The position numbers and the translations under genes were made by a program. A stretch of 64,000 nt of DNA from Deltaproteobacteria bacterium (GTDB lineage Bacteria > Myxococcota_A > Polyangia > Polyangiales > JADJMO01). The stretch lies in assembly GCA_025363655.1 (NCBI GenBank), contig JANYDK010000147.1:140453-204452 (forward strand), given 5' to 3'. This document shows, piece after piece, positions 23,119-36,118 of this stretch. Under the pieces are notes generated by a model. It was not told the origin of the DNA. It saw nothing but the letters and a program-made list of their open reading frames with translations, and ran no database searches. The first letter of the stretch is position 1; each line of letters starts with the position of its first letter.

Positions 23119-25149
23119 GTGACTCGCCGTGAAAAGCTCGTCTTCGGAATCGTCTTCTGCGTCGCTGCAGGAGCGGGTTCGACGCGCGCGCACGCCGACG
23201 AGGGCGACGTGGTCGTCACCGGCTCCTCCGTCACCGGCTTCGTCGGCACGGCAAAAGAAGGCGAAAAGCCGCGCGACAGCGCCGATGCGGCGGCGCTCCT
23301 GGAAGGGCTCCCCGGGCTGCGCGTCCGACGGCTCGGCGTCGACGGAGGCTTCGCCACCCTCTCGATTCGCGGCGCGGCTTCGTCGCAAATCGCGGTCGTC
23401 GTCGCCGGCATTCCGCTCACCTCGGCGACCGATCCCTCGGTCGATCTGGCGACGCTGCCGCTCTGGCCCGGCGCGGTCGCTCACGTCCATCGCACGTTCG
23501 CGCCGGCTGCGCTCGGAGGCGGATACCTCGGCGGCGTCGTCTCCTTCGATCCGCTGAGCACCAGCGGCCCCGATCGCACCGAGCTCTACGACGCAGTCGG
23601 TTCGTTCGGTGCGCTCCGCATGCGCATCGCCGACGTCCGCACGATCTCGGGAAACTCTGGAAGCACTGGAATTTCACGCCCAAACGAGGGCGGATCGCGT
23701 TGGGTACTCGCCACTGGGCTCTCGGCGAGCCGCATCGGTGGTGGGTTTCTCTATGTCGATCCGAGCCTCGGGCCCGGGAACGAAGTCGATCGCGAGCGCA
23801 CCAACGCCGGCAGCGCGCAGGTCTCTGGGATGGCGCAGGCGCGCGGCGACTTCGACCAGTTGACGATTCTTCTCACCGCGCTCGGCGTCGCCCGACGAGA
23901 CGGCGTCGCCGGCACGTTCCTTCATCCGACCACCGCCACGCGCCTCGAACGCGAACGAGCCCTCTTCGCCGTCGAGATACGGAGACCGGCCGACGACGGC
24001 CGTTGGATTGGCCGCGTCTTCGTCCGACGCGAGGTGACGAGCTTCTCCGACCCTCTCGGCGAAAACGGCTTCGGGCTCACCGGGACTTCCTTTTCCGGGG
24101 TCACCGCGGTCGGAGCGATGATCGGTCGGAGCCTTCGCCTCGGCGAGCGCTTCGTGCTCGACGTCCGGCTCGACGGTGAGATGGAGAGCAGCGCGGGCAG
24201 TCGAGTGTACGGCCCCCTGCCCGATCGACGACGAACGCGCACCGGTCTCGGCACCGACGTCACCTATCGCGTGAGCGAGCGCGTGCCATGGACGTTGCTC
24301 GCGGCTGGCCGAGTCGACCTTCGTCGTGACGTCGCCGCCGAGGGAGGCGACAATCTCGAAGCGTTGCCGGCGGGACACCTCGGCGCCGAGGTCGCGCTCT
24401 CGGAGCACGCGATCTTGGCGGCCCATGCGGGTGCGCTCGCCCGTCCGCCGAGCTTCCTCGAGCTGCTCGGGGACGGCGGCGCCACCGAAGCTTCTCCCAA
24501 CTTGCGAAGCGAGCGCGCCCTCGCCTTCGATGTCGGCGCACGGCTGCGCGGGCCCTTCGGAAAGACCATCGAAGACGGCGCATGGGACGCCGAATTGGTC
24601 GTCTTCGGGGCACGCACCCGCGACTTGATCGTGATCGCGCCGCGCGGCCTCGGCACGCTCCGCGCGGAGAACGTCGGCGATGCTGCGTCGTATGGCGCCG
24701 AGGCTTCCGTCGGCTTGGCGCTGGGTCCACTGCGCGCGCTCGCCAGCTACACGCTCCTCGTCACCCGCGATCTGACCGACCTCGCCTCGTCCGCTGGTCA
24801 GCCGCTCCCAGGAAGACCGCGACACGATCTCACCGTCGACGTCTCGGCGCGACTCGGCCGTTTCATCGTGCGCTATGGGCTCGACGTCGTCGCCGCGACG
24901 CCTCTCAACCGCGAGTCGACGCTGACGTTGCCGACCCGCACGTGGCACGGCGCGGGAGTGAGCTTCACGCCGGCGCGCGGCATCGTCACCCTCTTCGAGG
25001 TCGCGAACATCTTCGACCAACGGAGCGGCGACGTGCTCTACGCCTCGGGCGCGACGCCGACGTTCGTCCGCTATCCGAGCAGCGATTTCGTCGGCTATCC
25101 AATCCCGGGACGGCGCTTCACCCTGGCGCTACGCATCTCACTCCCGTGA
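23119..25149 (+). CDS. TonB-dependent outer-membrane receptor
   Basis: 676 aa from the GTG at 23119, which places a compact signal peptide (VTRREKLVFGIVFCVAAGAG, cleaved after AHA) at the N-terminus. Upstream in-frame starts would add a basic region unlike a signal. The mature protein begins DEGDVVVTGSSV, a TonB-box-like segment. Then comes the plug domain (ADAAALLEGLPGLRVRRLG; ATLSIRGAASSQIAVVVAGIPLT; LGGGYLGGVVSF), and a C-terminal beta-barrel containing RPPSFLELLG and NIFDQRSGDVLYA. It probably imports an iron complex, cobalamin or a carbohydrate; nothing nearby fixes the substrate. The barrel is on the short side, similar to BtuB-like receptors. Confidence 0.88.
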   Translation: MTRREKLVFGIVFCVAAGAGSTRAHADEGDVVVTGSSVTGFVGTAKEGEKPRDSADAAALLEGLPGLRVRRLGVDGGFATLSIRGAASSQIAVVVAGIPLTSATDPSVDLATLPLWPGAVAHVHRTFAPAALGGGYLGGVVSFDPLSTSGPDRTELYDAVGSFGALRMRIADVRTISGNSGSTGISRPNEGGSRWVLATGLSASRIGGGFLYVDPSLGPGNEVDRERTNAGSAQVSGMAQARGDFDQLTILLTALGVARRDGVAGTFLHPTTATRLERERALFAVEIRRPADDGRWIGRVFVRREVTSFSDPLGENGFGLTGTSFSGVTAVGAMIGRSLRLGERFVLDVRLDGEMESSAGSRVYGPLPDRRRTRTGLGTDVTYRVSERVPWTLLAAGRVDLRRDVAAEGGDNLEALPAGHLGAEVALSEHAILAAHAGALARPPSFLELLGDGGATEASPNLRSERALAFDVGARLRGPFGKTIEDGAWDAELVVFGARTRDLIVIAPRGLGTLRAENVGDAASYGAEASVGLALGPLRALASYTLLVTRDLTDLASSAGQPLPGRPRHDLTVDVSARLGRFIVRYGLDVVAATPLNRESTLTLPTRTWHGAGVSFTPARGIVTLFEVANIFDQRSGDVLYASGATPTFVRYPSSDFVGYPIPGRRFTLALRISLP

Positions 25150-25184
25150 GATCTTGCCATTCTTGACAAATGGAGATTTCAGGG

Positions 25185-26123
25185 TCAAAAACTGCCAAAG
25201 AGCGCGAGGGAGCCGGGGCCGAGCGCGAAGTGGACCACCGGCGCATCGGTCGCGTTCGCAGCGTCGTCGACGTGCTCCTTTCTCGGTCCACCGAGCGCGA
25301 CCACCGTGAGATAGACGCTGACGCCGGCGGCGACGATCGCGCCACCGGTGAGGAGGTCGGTCGCGAGCGCGAGGTTCTTCGTCTTGCTCTGCTGCGCATC
25401 GAGCTCGGCGCGCGAAATGCCATCGGTGCGCCTTTCGTCCGCGAGGGTGGTCGACGCGCGAAGGGCGAGCACGCCGGTGACGATCGCTCCGCCCGTCAGC
25501 CCGGCGGTGACAGCCCAGGGAATCCAGGGGATTTTCGGCGCAGGCGGCGTGACGACGTCGGCCACGGGGGCATCGACGGGCAGCGCGAGCTCGACCCTCA
25601 CCTCGTCACGTGCGGCCAGAGTGATGCGCTTGGTGATCGTCTTCGCGCCCTTGGTGGCGGTGACGACGTGGTGACCGGAGTTGACGATCAGCGGCTCGGC
25701 GAGCGGCGAGCGGCCGACGAGCACGTCGTCGACGACGAGATCGGCGCCGTCGACGGAGGCCACCAAGGTCACCGTCGCCACGCGCGTGCGGAGCTCGACG
25801 ATTTGCGCCTCGACCGACGTGCGACGATCGGCGGGCACCTCGGCGCCGCCTTCTGCGAGATAGCGGAGGAAGGCGCGCAGCGAGGCGGCATAGTCGTGGA
25901 GCTGGTTGTGGATGAGCCCGATGTTGTAGAGGATGCGAAAGCTCGGATGGAGCGCGTAGGCGCGTTCGAACTCGACGAGCGCGGCGTCGAAGGCTCCGTC
26001 GTCGGTCAGCACCACGCCCTTGTCGTAGTGCGCCTTGGCGTCGGCGGCGGTCTCGTCGGCGCCGGCGAGCGATGCCGAAAGGGCGAGCGCGAGCGCGCCT
26101 GCGAAAGCAAAACTACGTTTCAT
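25185..26123 (-). CDS. Exported TPR/PEGA-like protein ending LFGSF (module 2)
   Basis: 312 aa, function unknown. Signal peptide MKRSFAFAGALALALSASLAGA, then a TPR-like region (about 25-105: AKAHYDKGVVLTDDGAFDAALVEFERAYALHP, and YNIGLIHNQLHDYAASLRAFLRYL). A PEGA domain follows (about 120-180: VDGADLVVDDVLVGRSPL, HHVVTATKGAKT), then two hydrophobic helices flanking a charged loop. It ends LGPGSLALFGSF. The ATG overlaps the kinase stop by 4 nt (ATGA). The layout and last five residues match the module-1 protein at 12090-13115. PEGA domains occur in other bacterial surface proteins, often beside kinases. Likely periplasmic, working with the kinase (inference). Confidence 0.8.
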   Translation of the reverse strand: MKRSFAFAGALALALSASLAGADETAADAKAHYDKGVVLTDDGAFDAALVEFERAYALHPSFRILYNIGLIHNQLHDYAASLRAFLRYLAEGGAEVPADRRTSVEAQIVELRTRVATVTLVASVDGADLVVDDVLVGRSPLAEPLIVNSGHHVVTATKGAKTITKRITLAARDEVRVELALPVDAPVADVVTPPAPKIPWIPWAVTAGLTGGAIVTGVLALRASTTLADERRTDGISRAELDAQQSKTKNLALATDLLTGGAIVAAGVSVYLTVVALGGPRKEHVDDAANATDAPVVHFALGPGSLALFGSF

Positions 26124-27829
26124 TTTCCCACATCCCATGGATCGCCCTTGTCGATCGGAACCTTCGCCTGCCCGCTCGAGCTCGAAGAAGGCTGTGCCGT
26201 CACGGTCGGCTGTGGAGGCGCAACGGTGGCGCTCGCCGATGGAGACAAAGGCGACGGCGCTGGCAACGGACCGCCCGGCACGAGGACCAAGTGCGCTTTC
26301 GCTTCGGCGGCATCGAAGACGATCCATTGCGACTTGGCGACGTAGCCGGGCGCCTCGGCGCTGACCTTGTGCGTCGCGCCGTCACGCACGTAGCGCGCGT
26401 TGGTCGGGTTGGCCGCGAGGCGCACGCCGTCGAGGAGCAGCGTCGCGTTCTTCGGCACGGCATCGAGCGAGAGCGCCACGTACGAAGCTCCCGGCGCTGC
26501 GACGCTGGCGACGACGGTGGCGCTCGTCGTCGGTGTGGGCGCCGCGAGCGGTATCATCGTCAAATCGAGGGCGGACGCGCTGCTCGAGGCGACGGCGGCT
26601 TCGGCGGTGGCGCTCGCACCGGAGGAGATGACCGGCGGTGGCGTCGGCGCAGAACGACCGCGCACGGCGAAGATGACCGCTGCCGTCGCCACCAGCGCCA
26701 CGGCCGCCGCGAGGTAGAACGAGCGGCGCTGGGTGGCCTGTCGCACGCCGGTCGGGCGCGCGACCACGATTTTCGAGCCCGATTCGGCCTCTCGAGTGGT
26801 GAGCTGCCCGCGCTGATCGCTGAGGTCGAGGATCGGCGCCGTCGGTAGCTCGCGGGCGAGCTTGAGTTGGCCCTCGATGGTATCGCGCAGGTGACGACGC
26901 GTGTCGGCGAACTGCGCGTCGACGAACCGACCGACGTCGCGCGGCGAGGTGCGCGACTCGTGGTCTTCGAGGAACGCATCGAGCTCGCCCTGCAGCTCGG
27001 CCGCGGTTGCATGACGGGATTCTGGATCGTACTCGAGCGCCTTCTCGATGATCGCCTCGAGCCGCTCGGGCATGTCGGGCGCGTGCAACCTCGGCCGCGG
27101 GATCGCCCCGTTCATCAAGAGGTTGATGATTTGCGGCTCCGATCGCCCACGCCACATGCGCGCGCCGGTCGCCGCCTCCCAGAGCATGACGCCGACGGCG
27201 AAGATGTCGGCGCGACGATCGGGCCGCTTCCCCTCCGAGCTGTCGATTTGCTCGGGCGCCATGTAGTGGACCTTCCCCTTGAGCACGCCCGTCGTCGTCT
27301 CCGGCGAGCCGGCGCCAGTGACCTTGGCGATGCCGAAGTCGACCAGCTTCACCTGACCGTCGTAGGTGATGAAGATGTTGTGGGGCGTCGCGTCGCGATG
27401 GACGATGCCGAGCGGCGTGCCGTCGAAGTCGGCGAGCTCGTGCGCGTAGTGGAGCCCGGAGAGCGCCTCGCTGAGCGTCCGCAGGTGCATCGCCGTCGGA
27501 AACGTCGTCTCCTCGTCACGGCATCGACGAAGGACGGTCGAGAGCGACTGCCCGTCGAGGTACTCCATCGCCATGTAGTGACGTTTGCCGTCGAAGCCGA
27601 CGTCGTTGGTCTGGACGATGTTCGGGTGACTGAGTCGCGCGGCGATGCGGGCCTCGCGGAGGAACATCTCGAGGAGCTCGGGATCGTCGGCGAGCTCGGG
27701 GCGGAGCCGCTTGACGACGAGGAGCTTGGAGAAGCCCGCCATGCCGCTCGCGACGCAGAGGAACACCTCGCCCATGCCACCGCGGCCGAGCTCGGCGATG
27801 TCGCGATATTTGTTCTCGCCCCCACTCAT
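26120..27829 (-). CDS. Transmembrane Ser/Thr protein kinase with HRDATP catalytic loop and extracytoplasmic PEGA-like domain (module 2)
   Basis: 569 aa. GRGGMGEV at 15-22, Lys 40, HRDATPHN at 144-151, DFG at 164-166 and APEQ at 191-194. The catalytic-loop Lys of HRDLKPxN is Thr (HRDATPHN); variants such as HRDVSPxN are common among myxobacterial kinases, so activity is still likely. TM about 371-390, then a Ser/Thr/Ala/Pro linker and a PEGA-like domain (about 450-517: LSLDAVPKNATLLLDGVRL, HKVSAEAPGYVAK) outside the inner membrane. It ends DPWDVGK, echoing the acidic-aromatic end of kinase 1. Start ATG 27829 (MSGGENKYRD) begins just before the kinase fold. Coupled to the TPR/PEGA gene downstream; the lipoprotein gene ends 40 nt upstream. 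Confidence 0.92.
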   Translation of the reverse strand: MSGGENKYRDIAELGRGGMGEVFLCVASGMAGFSKLLVVKRLRPELADDPELLEMFLREARIAARLSHPNIVQTNDVGFDGKRHYMAMEYLDGQSLSTVLRRCRDEETTFPTAMHLRTLSEALSGLHYAHELADFDGTPLGIVHRDATPHNIFITYDGQVKLVDFGIAKVTGAGSPETTTGVLKGKVHYMAPEQIDSSEGKRPDRRADIFAVGVMLWEAATGARMWRGRSEPQIINLLMNGAIPRPRLHAPDMPERLEAIIEKALEYDPESRHATAAELQGELDAFLEDHESRTSPRDVGRFVDAQFADTRRHLRDTIEGQLKLARELPTAPILDLSDQRGQLTTREAESGSKIVVARPTGVRQATQRRSFYLAAAVALVATAAVIFAVRGRSAPTPPPVISSGASATAEAAVASSSASALDLTMIPLAAPTPTTSATVVASVAAPGASYVALSLDAVPKNATLLLDGVRLAANPTNARYVRDGATHKVSAEAPGYVAKSQWIVFDAAEAKAHLVLVPGGPLPAPSPLSPSASATVAPPQPTVTAQPSSSSSGQAKVPIDKGDPWDVGK

Positions 27830-27869
27830 CGCATCACAGAGAAGGTAGCGCAAAGCGAGCGCACGCGTG

Positions 27870-29606
27870 CTAGTCGACCTCGCAATAGCCGAACGAACAG
27901 ACCGGGCGGGCGGCCGGGCACTCGGCGTCCTTGCCACAACGATGACACTCGGCGGGGGTCACCCCCGGCGGGGCGGCCTCGAAAGCGCAGGAACAGGAGC
28001 GCGCCGGCGTGAACGGCTCGAGCGGCCCGCTGTCCTTGCGCCGGGTCACACGCATGGCGCACTGCGGAATCGCGGCCGAACCAGAGGCCGGATCTTTCAG
28101 CGCGGCGATGATGTCGAGCCCACGCGGGAGCTGTTTGCGAACGGTGAGGTAGAGCGCCAGGTCACGCACCAGATCGGGCGGCCGATGCGGTTCGAGCTCG
28201 GGGTTGTTGCCGACGAAGTCACCGCCCACGAGGCGACCGAAGACGTGGATCGGCGCCCAGAGGAAGTAGTGACCATCGCGCACGGCGCGACGATCGGTGG
28301 CGGAGGGCTCGGAGTCCCAATAGAAGCCGACGTGTTGATCGGTGTGCTGGTAGGCGAGCACCTTCACGAGCGTGCGGGCATTGTCGGTTTGATCGGATGA
28401 GGAGAAGCCGAGCGTCGCCTCGAGCTTCGCCGACGGTGCGTTGCCGACGAGGGTAACCATGTTGGCGCCGCCGTGCGAGTCGATGCCGAGGAAGCGGTCG
28501 ACGGGCAGACCGGAGGCGATGGCGACCAAATTCTGGTTCGCCGAGCTCGGGTTGCGGCGATAGAGCACGCTCTCGTCACCCCACGGAAGAACGTGCGCCG
28601 CCGCTCCGAATCCATAAATTTTATATGCACCTGCGGCGCTGATCGCTTCTTGGGTCGAGCCGTGCGGCGCGATGAAGCCGATCGGATTGACTGCGCCGAG
28701 GAGATCTCCGAGATCGGCCGGCTGGGGCACGCCCGGATTGCACGAGTCCCAAAAGAGGCCTCCTCCCGCGAGATCGGCGACGTAAGGCGTGTCGAGCGTG
28801 CAGACCTCTGCCGGCTTGCCGGAGCGCAGGATGGTGACGGTGCCCGACGCGCGTGGGCCGCCAGGTTGCAAGGCGTTCACGCCGTCGCACGAGCCGACGA
28901 TCTTGGTGACGATGCTGATCTCGGTGCTGACGTCGGCGAGCGCGTCGATGGTCGGTTGCAAGAGGAGCCCCGTCGAGCCGACATAGACGACAGGGTTCTG
29001 CAGCGTCGTCAGCGCCGGGCACTTCGGCGGAGGAGGAGGACCCGTGTCGATGCCGATGTCGACGCCGACCTCGAGACCCGAATCGGTCACTGCATCGTCA
29101 CTCACGTCAACGCCGTCGTCACTCGCGTCACTCGCGTCACTCGCGTCGGGAGTCGTATCGGTGCCCGCGTCAGGAGACGGCAGTGCTGGGCGTGGATCGG
29201 CGGGATCGAAGCCGCCGATGCGCGTCTCATCGTCGAAGGGGGCGAACGCGTACGATGTGCATGCGTTGAGCAGCTGCTCGTTGTTCGTCGGCGCACAGCG
29301 GTAGCAGCCGCGGCCACCGAACCCGGCCTCGTCCCAACAATCGGCGTCGCCTACGTCGAGCGTGTCGGCTGCGTCGGCCGCGCCGCTGTCGACGACATCG
29401 GGACCGGCGTCGCTCGTCACGCGCACGCAGACGCGCTGATCGGAGCACACTTCACCCGGAAAAAGACGCGCGCAGTCGGCGTCGGTCGAGCATTGCTCGG
29501 CGCTCGTCTGCACGAGGAGCGAGCAGGCAGCGAGCGCAGAGGTGACCATCGCGCCGACTGCCGCGTAGGCCAACCACCCTCGATTTCGTCGGCCCGTTCG
29601 CACCAT
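27870..29606 (-). CDS. Lipoprotein with Asp-rich linker and PstS-like substrate-binding domain (module 2)
   Basis: 578 aa. Lipobox ALAAC (Cys near 28). Next is a short Cys-rich block (CSTDADCARLFPGEVC), then Asp/Ala/Val-rich linkers including ASDASDASDD and a GIDTGPPPPP segment. A domain of about 300 residues follows that starts PVVYVGSTGLLLQPTIDAL. That start and features such as IVGSCDGVNAL, GTVTILRSG and PIGFIAPHGSTQEAI resemble type 2 periplasmic binding proteins of the PstS-like class. A second Cys-rich block ends the protein (CSCAFE, CHRCGKDAEC, CSFGYC). No pst transport genes are adjacent, so it may serve as a sensor or surface binder. It precedes kinase 2 by 40 nt and is likely in the same transcript. 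Confidence 0.75.
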   Translation of the reverse strand: MVRTGRRNRGWLAYAAVGAMVTSALAACSLLVQTSAEQCSTDADCARLFPGEVCSDQRVCVRVTSDAGPDVVDSGAADAADTLDVGDADCWDEAGFGGRGCYRCAPTNNEQLLNACTSYAFAPFDDETRIGGFDPADPRPALPSPDAGTDTTPDASDASDASDDGVDVSDDAVTDSGLEVGVDIGIDTGPPPPPKCPALTTLQNPVVYVGSTGLLLQPTIDALADVSTEISIVTKIVGSCDGVNALQPGGPRASGTVTILRSGKPAEVCTLDTPYVADLAGGGLFWDSCNPGVPQPADLGDLLGAVNPIGFIAPHGSTQEAISAAGAYKIYGFGAAAHVLPWGDESVLYRRNPSSANQNLVAIASGLPVDRFLGIDSHGGANMVTLVGNAPSAKLEATLGFSSSDQTDNARTLVKVLAYQHTDQHVGFYWDSEPSATDRRAVRDGHYFLWAPIHVFGRLVGGDFVGNNPELEPHRPPDLVRDLALYLTVRKQLPRGLDIIAALKDPASGSAAIPQCAMRVTRRKDSGPLEPFTPARSCSCAFEAAPPGVTPAECHRCGKDAECPAARPVCSFGYCEVD

Positions 29607-29672
29607 GCCCTCCCCGGACGTGCTTCAGGGTACCACGCGGCTCGCCGGCGCGAGATCGCATGCGAATGATTC

Positions 29673-30100
29673 CTAGCGCAGACGCTGCATGCGCGAGAGC
29701 GTGAAGCCGCTGCCCGCCGCGAAGCCGACGCGCGGGTAGTAGGCCTCGGCTTCGGGCGCGGCGAAGAGGAAAATGGTGGCAGTGCCACCCGCCTTCTGCG
29801 TGCGCTTCATCAGCTCGCGACCGACGCCTTGCTTCTGAAAGGCGCGTCGCACCGCCAAGTCGGAGAGATAGGTGCAGAAGCAGAAGTCGGAGAGACTGCG
29901 CGCGACGCCGATCATCGTCTCGCCCGACCACGCGGTGACGACGAGGTTCGCGTGGGCGAACATCTTGCCGATGATTTCGCGGTCGTCGATGGGGCGGTAG
30001 GCGCCGAGCCCGGAGTCGCGGAAGACGTCGATGATGGCGTCGACGTCGAGCTCGCTCCCCGATTTCGCGAGGCGATACTCGATCGCGACGTTGGTCGCGC

Positions 30101-30104
<4 letters not shown>
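29673..30104 (-). CDS. GNAT-family N-acetyltransferase
   Basis: 143 aa. The GNAT core is visible: a strand with WSGETMIGVARSLSD, CTYLSDLAVRRAFQKQGVGREL (motif A; QKQGVG corresponds to the acetyl-CoA pyrophosphate loop Q/RxxGxG/A), and the C-terminal EAEAYYPRVGFAAGSGF typical of YjdJ/Aac-like GNATs. Substrate unknown. Its ATG overlaps the stop of the upstream methyltransferase/reductase gene by 4 nt (ATGA), so it is translated from the same mRNA; the metabolic reason is unclear. Confidence 0.88.
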
Positions 30105-31975
<1,871 letters not shown>

Positions 31976-32044
31976 CGGACGCGTGGTGTAGCGCGATGAG
32001 AAAGGGTGCGAAAGGCGTCTGCCCAGCTGCCGACGGGAGCCCGT

Positions 32045-34015
<1,971 letters not shown>

Positions 34016-34018
34016 CGC

Positions 34019-36118
34019 TCAGCCTCCCTCGGCGGCGCGCTGACAGGCCTTGCGAACCCGACGCGCCGACGACGCCAGCCCTTGTTCGAAGAGCACCTTT
34101 GCCTTCGGCGCGCGCGATCGATGGAGCGCGACGGCGGCGGCGTCGCGGACGTTTGCGGTCGCACCCGACTCGATGAGGCCGCCCGATTGGAGGAGCGTGC
34201 CGAGCGCATCGGCGGAGGTGTCGAGCGACGATTGCCCGAGCGCGTGGACGATGCGAAGCCGCAATTCTTCGGCCTGTTTGTCGTCGGCGGCCACCTTCTC
34301 GAGCTCGGAGATCGCGCTCGGACCGAGGAGCTCGCCACGGAGCGACATGTTGGCGTGATGACGCACCTCTTGCGACGAATCGGTGACGTACGACGCGACC
34401 ACGTCCATCGTCGCTTGTTCGTGCGGCAAGCTGCGGAGCGCGCGAATCACCTCCAGGCGCACGCGCTCGTCGGGGTGCCTCCGCGCCGGAATCACGTCGG
34501 CGACGGTGCAACCCGACTGCGCCAAGAGCTGGACCGAGTTGCGCACGACGTACCAGTTCGGCGAGCGGAGCTTCTCGCGCAAGAGCGGGATGAGCGCGTT
34601 GCCGGCGTGGGGCAGGGCGTCGAGCATGATGCGCCGGAGCTTGCGGTTGTCGCAGGCGTCGAGGCGATCGAGCACCACGTGCGGTGAAAAGCGGACGAAG
34701 AGCTTGACGCTGGCGATCACGTCCTCGAGCTGTCCGGCGTCGACCGCCGCCTCGAGGTCGACGAGGATCCGCGGGGACGACCGGACGTTCGCGACCGCGC
34801 GCATCGCCTGCTCGACGCCCTCGCGCCACTCCGGTCGATCGACGCGACCGAGCGAACGAAGGAGCCCGAGCACCGCGCCGTCCTCACCTTCGTCGGAGAG
34901 CACCGCCGCGACCTCCGGGAGCGAGCGGCAAAAGCGATCGAACGAGCGCGTGCGCGTGGCGATCGACACCACCTCGGTGACGACCCGTCGCCCATCGATG
35001 CGACTGGGGCGCATCGGCGACCGTTCAGCCGGCACCGCGAGAATCTCGGCGCGTGACTGCGCGACCCGGCCAGCGACCTCGGCGAGGACCTCGCGCTCGC
35101 GCCGAAAGGAGTCATGCTCGGGCACCGGACGCGCGAGGATTTGGATGAGCTCGTCGGCCGACGCGTCGTCGCTCGGAAGATCGAAGAGTGAGAGCGCCAG
35201 CCGCCGCAGCGCGCCGACGCGAGTGCCGTCGTGAGAGACGACCGACGTCAGCGCATAGAGGACGATGTCGAGCTCGCTGGCGTGAAATCGCACGCTGGGA
35301 AAGGCGAATCGCGCCAGCTGATCGGGCGAGAGCCCTTCGAGCGCCCACGTCAACCCCCGACGAAATTCGCCGACGAGCGCAGGAAACCCGAGCAGAAGTC
35401 GATCGCGCGAGAGCGGCGCGAGGGCGAGGAAGACCTTGCGCAGGCTCTCCCCGAGCGGCACTCCCGTCTTCTTCTCTTCTTGTTCGGTCATCAGCGCGAG
35501 ACCGGCGGCCGCTTCGGCGATGCCGGCGGCGTCCTCCTCGAGGATGGTGACCGCGATCTCCGGATGGCGGAGCAGCTCGGCGAGATGCTCTCCAATCGCC
35601 GCGTCGACCCCTCGCTTGGCGAGGAGATCGCGGAGCATGTCGCGGAAGAACGTGCGCAGCTTGGCGCGGCGGTTCTGCGACTCGCGTTCTTCGGCGGTGA
35701 TGTCGTGCGCGATCTCCTCGAGCTGGACGCGGACGAGGCCGCGCTCGAGGGCGAGGCGGACGATGCCTCCGCGGTCGAAGATCGCCTGCGCCGGCATCGC
35801 CAGGAGCTCCACGAGCCTGGTCAGCTCGTCGGCGCCGACGCCGCGAAGGAAGCGGAGAATCAGCACTCCGCGCGCGTGGAGACTTCCCCCGAGCCGCGTC
35901 TTGATCGCTGCATGACGGACGACGGCGTCGCCGAGCATCACCTCGTCCTTGAGGACGCCGAGCTCGATCACCGCTTGGGCGGCGAGGGCGCGATCGAAGG
36001 CGACCTGCGCGCGGACCCCGAGCTCGAGGCTGCTCGGGTGCGACACCGAGTACTGCAGCGCGCGTCCGAGCCACTGCGCGAGGGCGATCAGCGCTTCTTC
36101 CTCGAGCGGCGCGCTCAC
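34019..36118 (-). CDS. HEAT-like repeat protein of unknown function
   Basis: 699 aa, soluble, almost entirely helical. The GTG at 36118 overlaps the DnaJ-like stop by 4 nt (GTGA) and gives MSAPLEEEALIALAQWLGRAL. Residues about 500-695 contain clear HEAT/PBS-like units (ILVDLEAAVDAGQLEDVI, LREKLRSPNWYVVRNSVQLLA, HPDERVRLEVIRALRSLP, DSSQEVRHHANMSL, NVRDAAAVALHRSRA). The N-terminal 450 residues are helical with no family I recognise. Such proteins usually act as scaffolds. It sits between a DnaJ-TPR protein and an HD-GYP-like protein in one transcript. Confidence 0.75.
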   Translation of the reverse strand: MSAPLEEEALIALAQWLGRALQYSVSHPSSLELGVRAQVAFDRALAAQAVIELGVLKDEVMLGDAVVRHAAIKTRLGGSLHARGVLILRFLRGVGADELTRLVELLAMPAQAIFDRGGIVRLALERGLVRVQLEEIAHDITAEERESQNRRAKLRTFFRDMLRDLLAKRGVDAAIGEHLAELLRHPEIAVTILEEDAAGIAEAAAGLALMTEQEEKKTGVPLGESLRKVFLALAPLSRDRLLLGFPALVGEFRRGLTWALEGLSPDQLARFAFPSVRFHASELDIVLYALTSVVSHDGTRVGALRRLALSLFDLPSDDASADELIQILARPVPEHDSFRREREVLAEVAGRVAQSRAEILAVPAERSPMRPSRIDGRRVVTEVVSIATRTRSFDRFCRSLPEVAAVLSDEGEDGAVLGLLRSLGRVDRPEWREGVEQAMRAVANVRSSPRILVDLEAAVDAGQLEDVIASVKLFVRFSPHVVLDRLDACDNRKLRRIMLDALPHAGNALIPLLREKLRSPNWYVVRNSVQLLAQSGCTVADVIPARRHPDERVRLEVIRALRSLPHEQATMDVVASYVTDSSQEVRHHANMSLRGELLGPSAISELEKVAADDKQAEELRLRIVHALGQSSLDTSADALGTLLQSGGLIESGATANVRDAAAVALHRSRAPKAKVLFEQGLASSARRVRKACQRAAEGG

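Noticed and set aside
25150..25184. Possible terminator between the receptor and the TPR/PEGA-like gene
   Set aside because: Only a 5-bp stem (CCATT/AATGG) could be drawn and there is no T-run.
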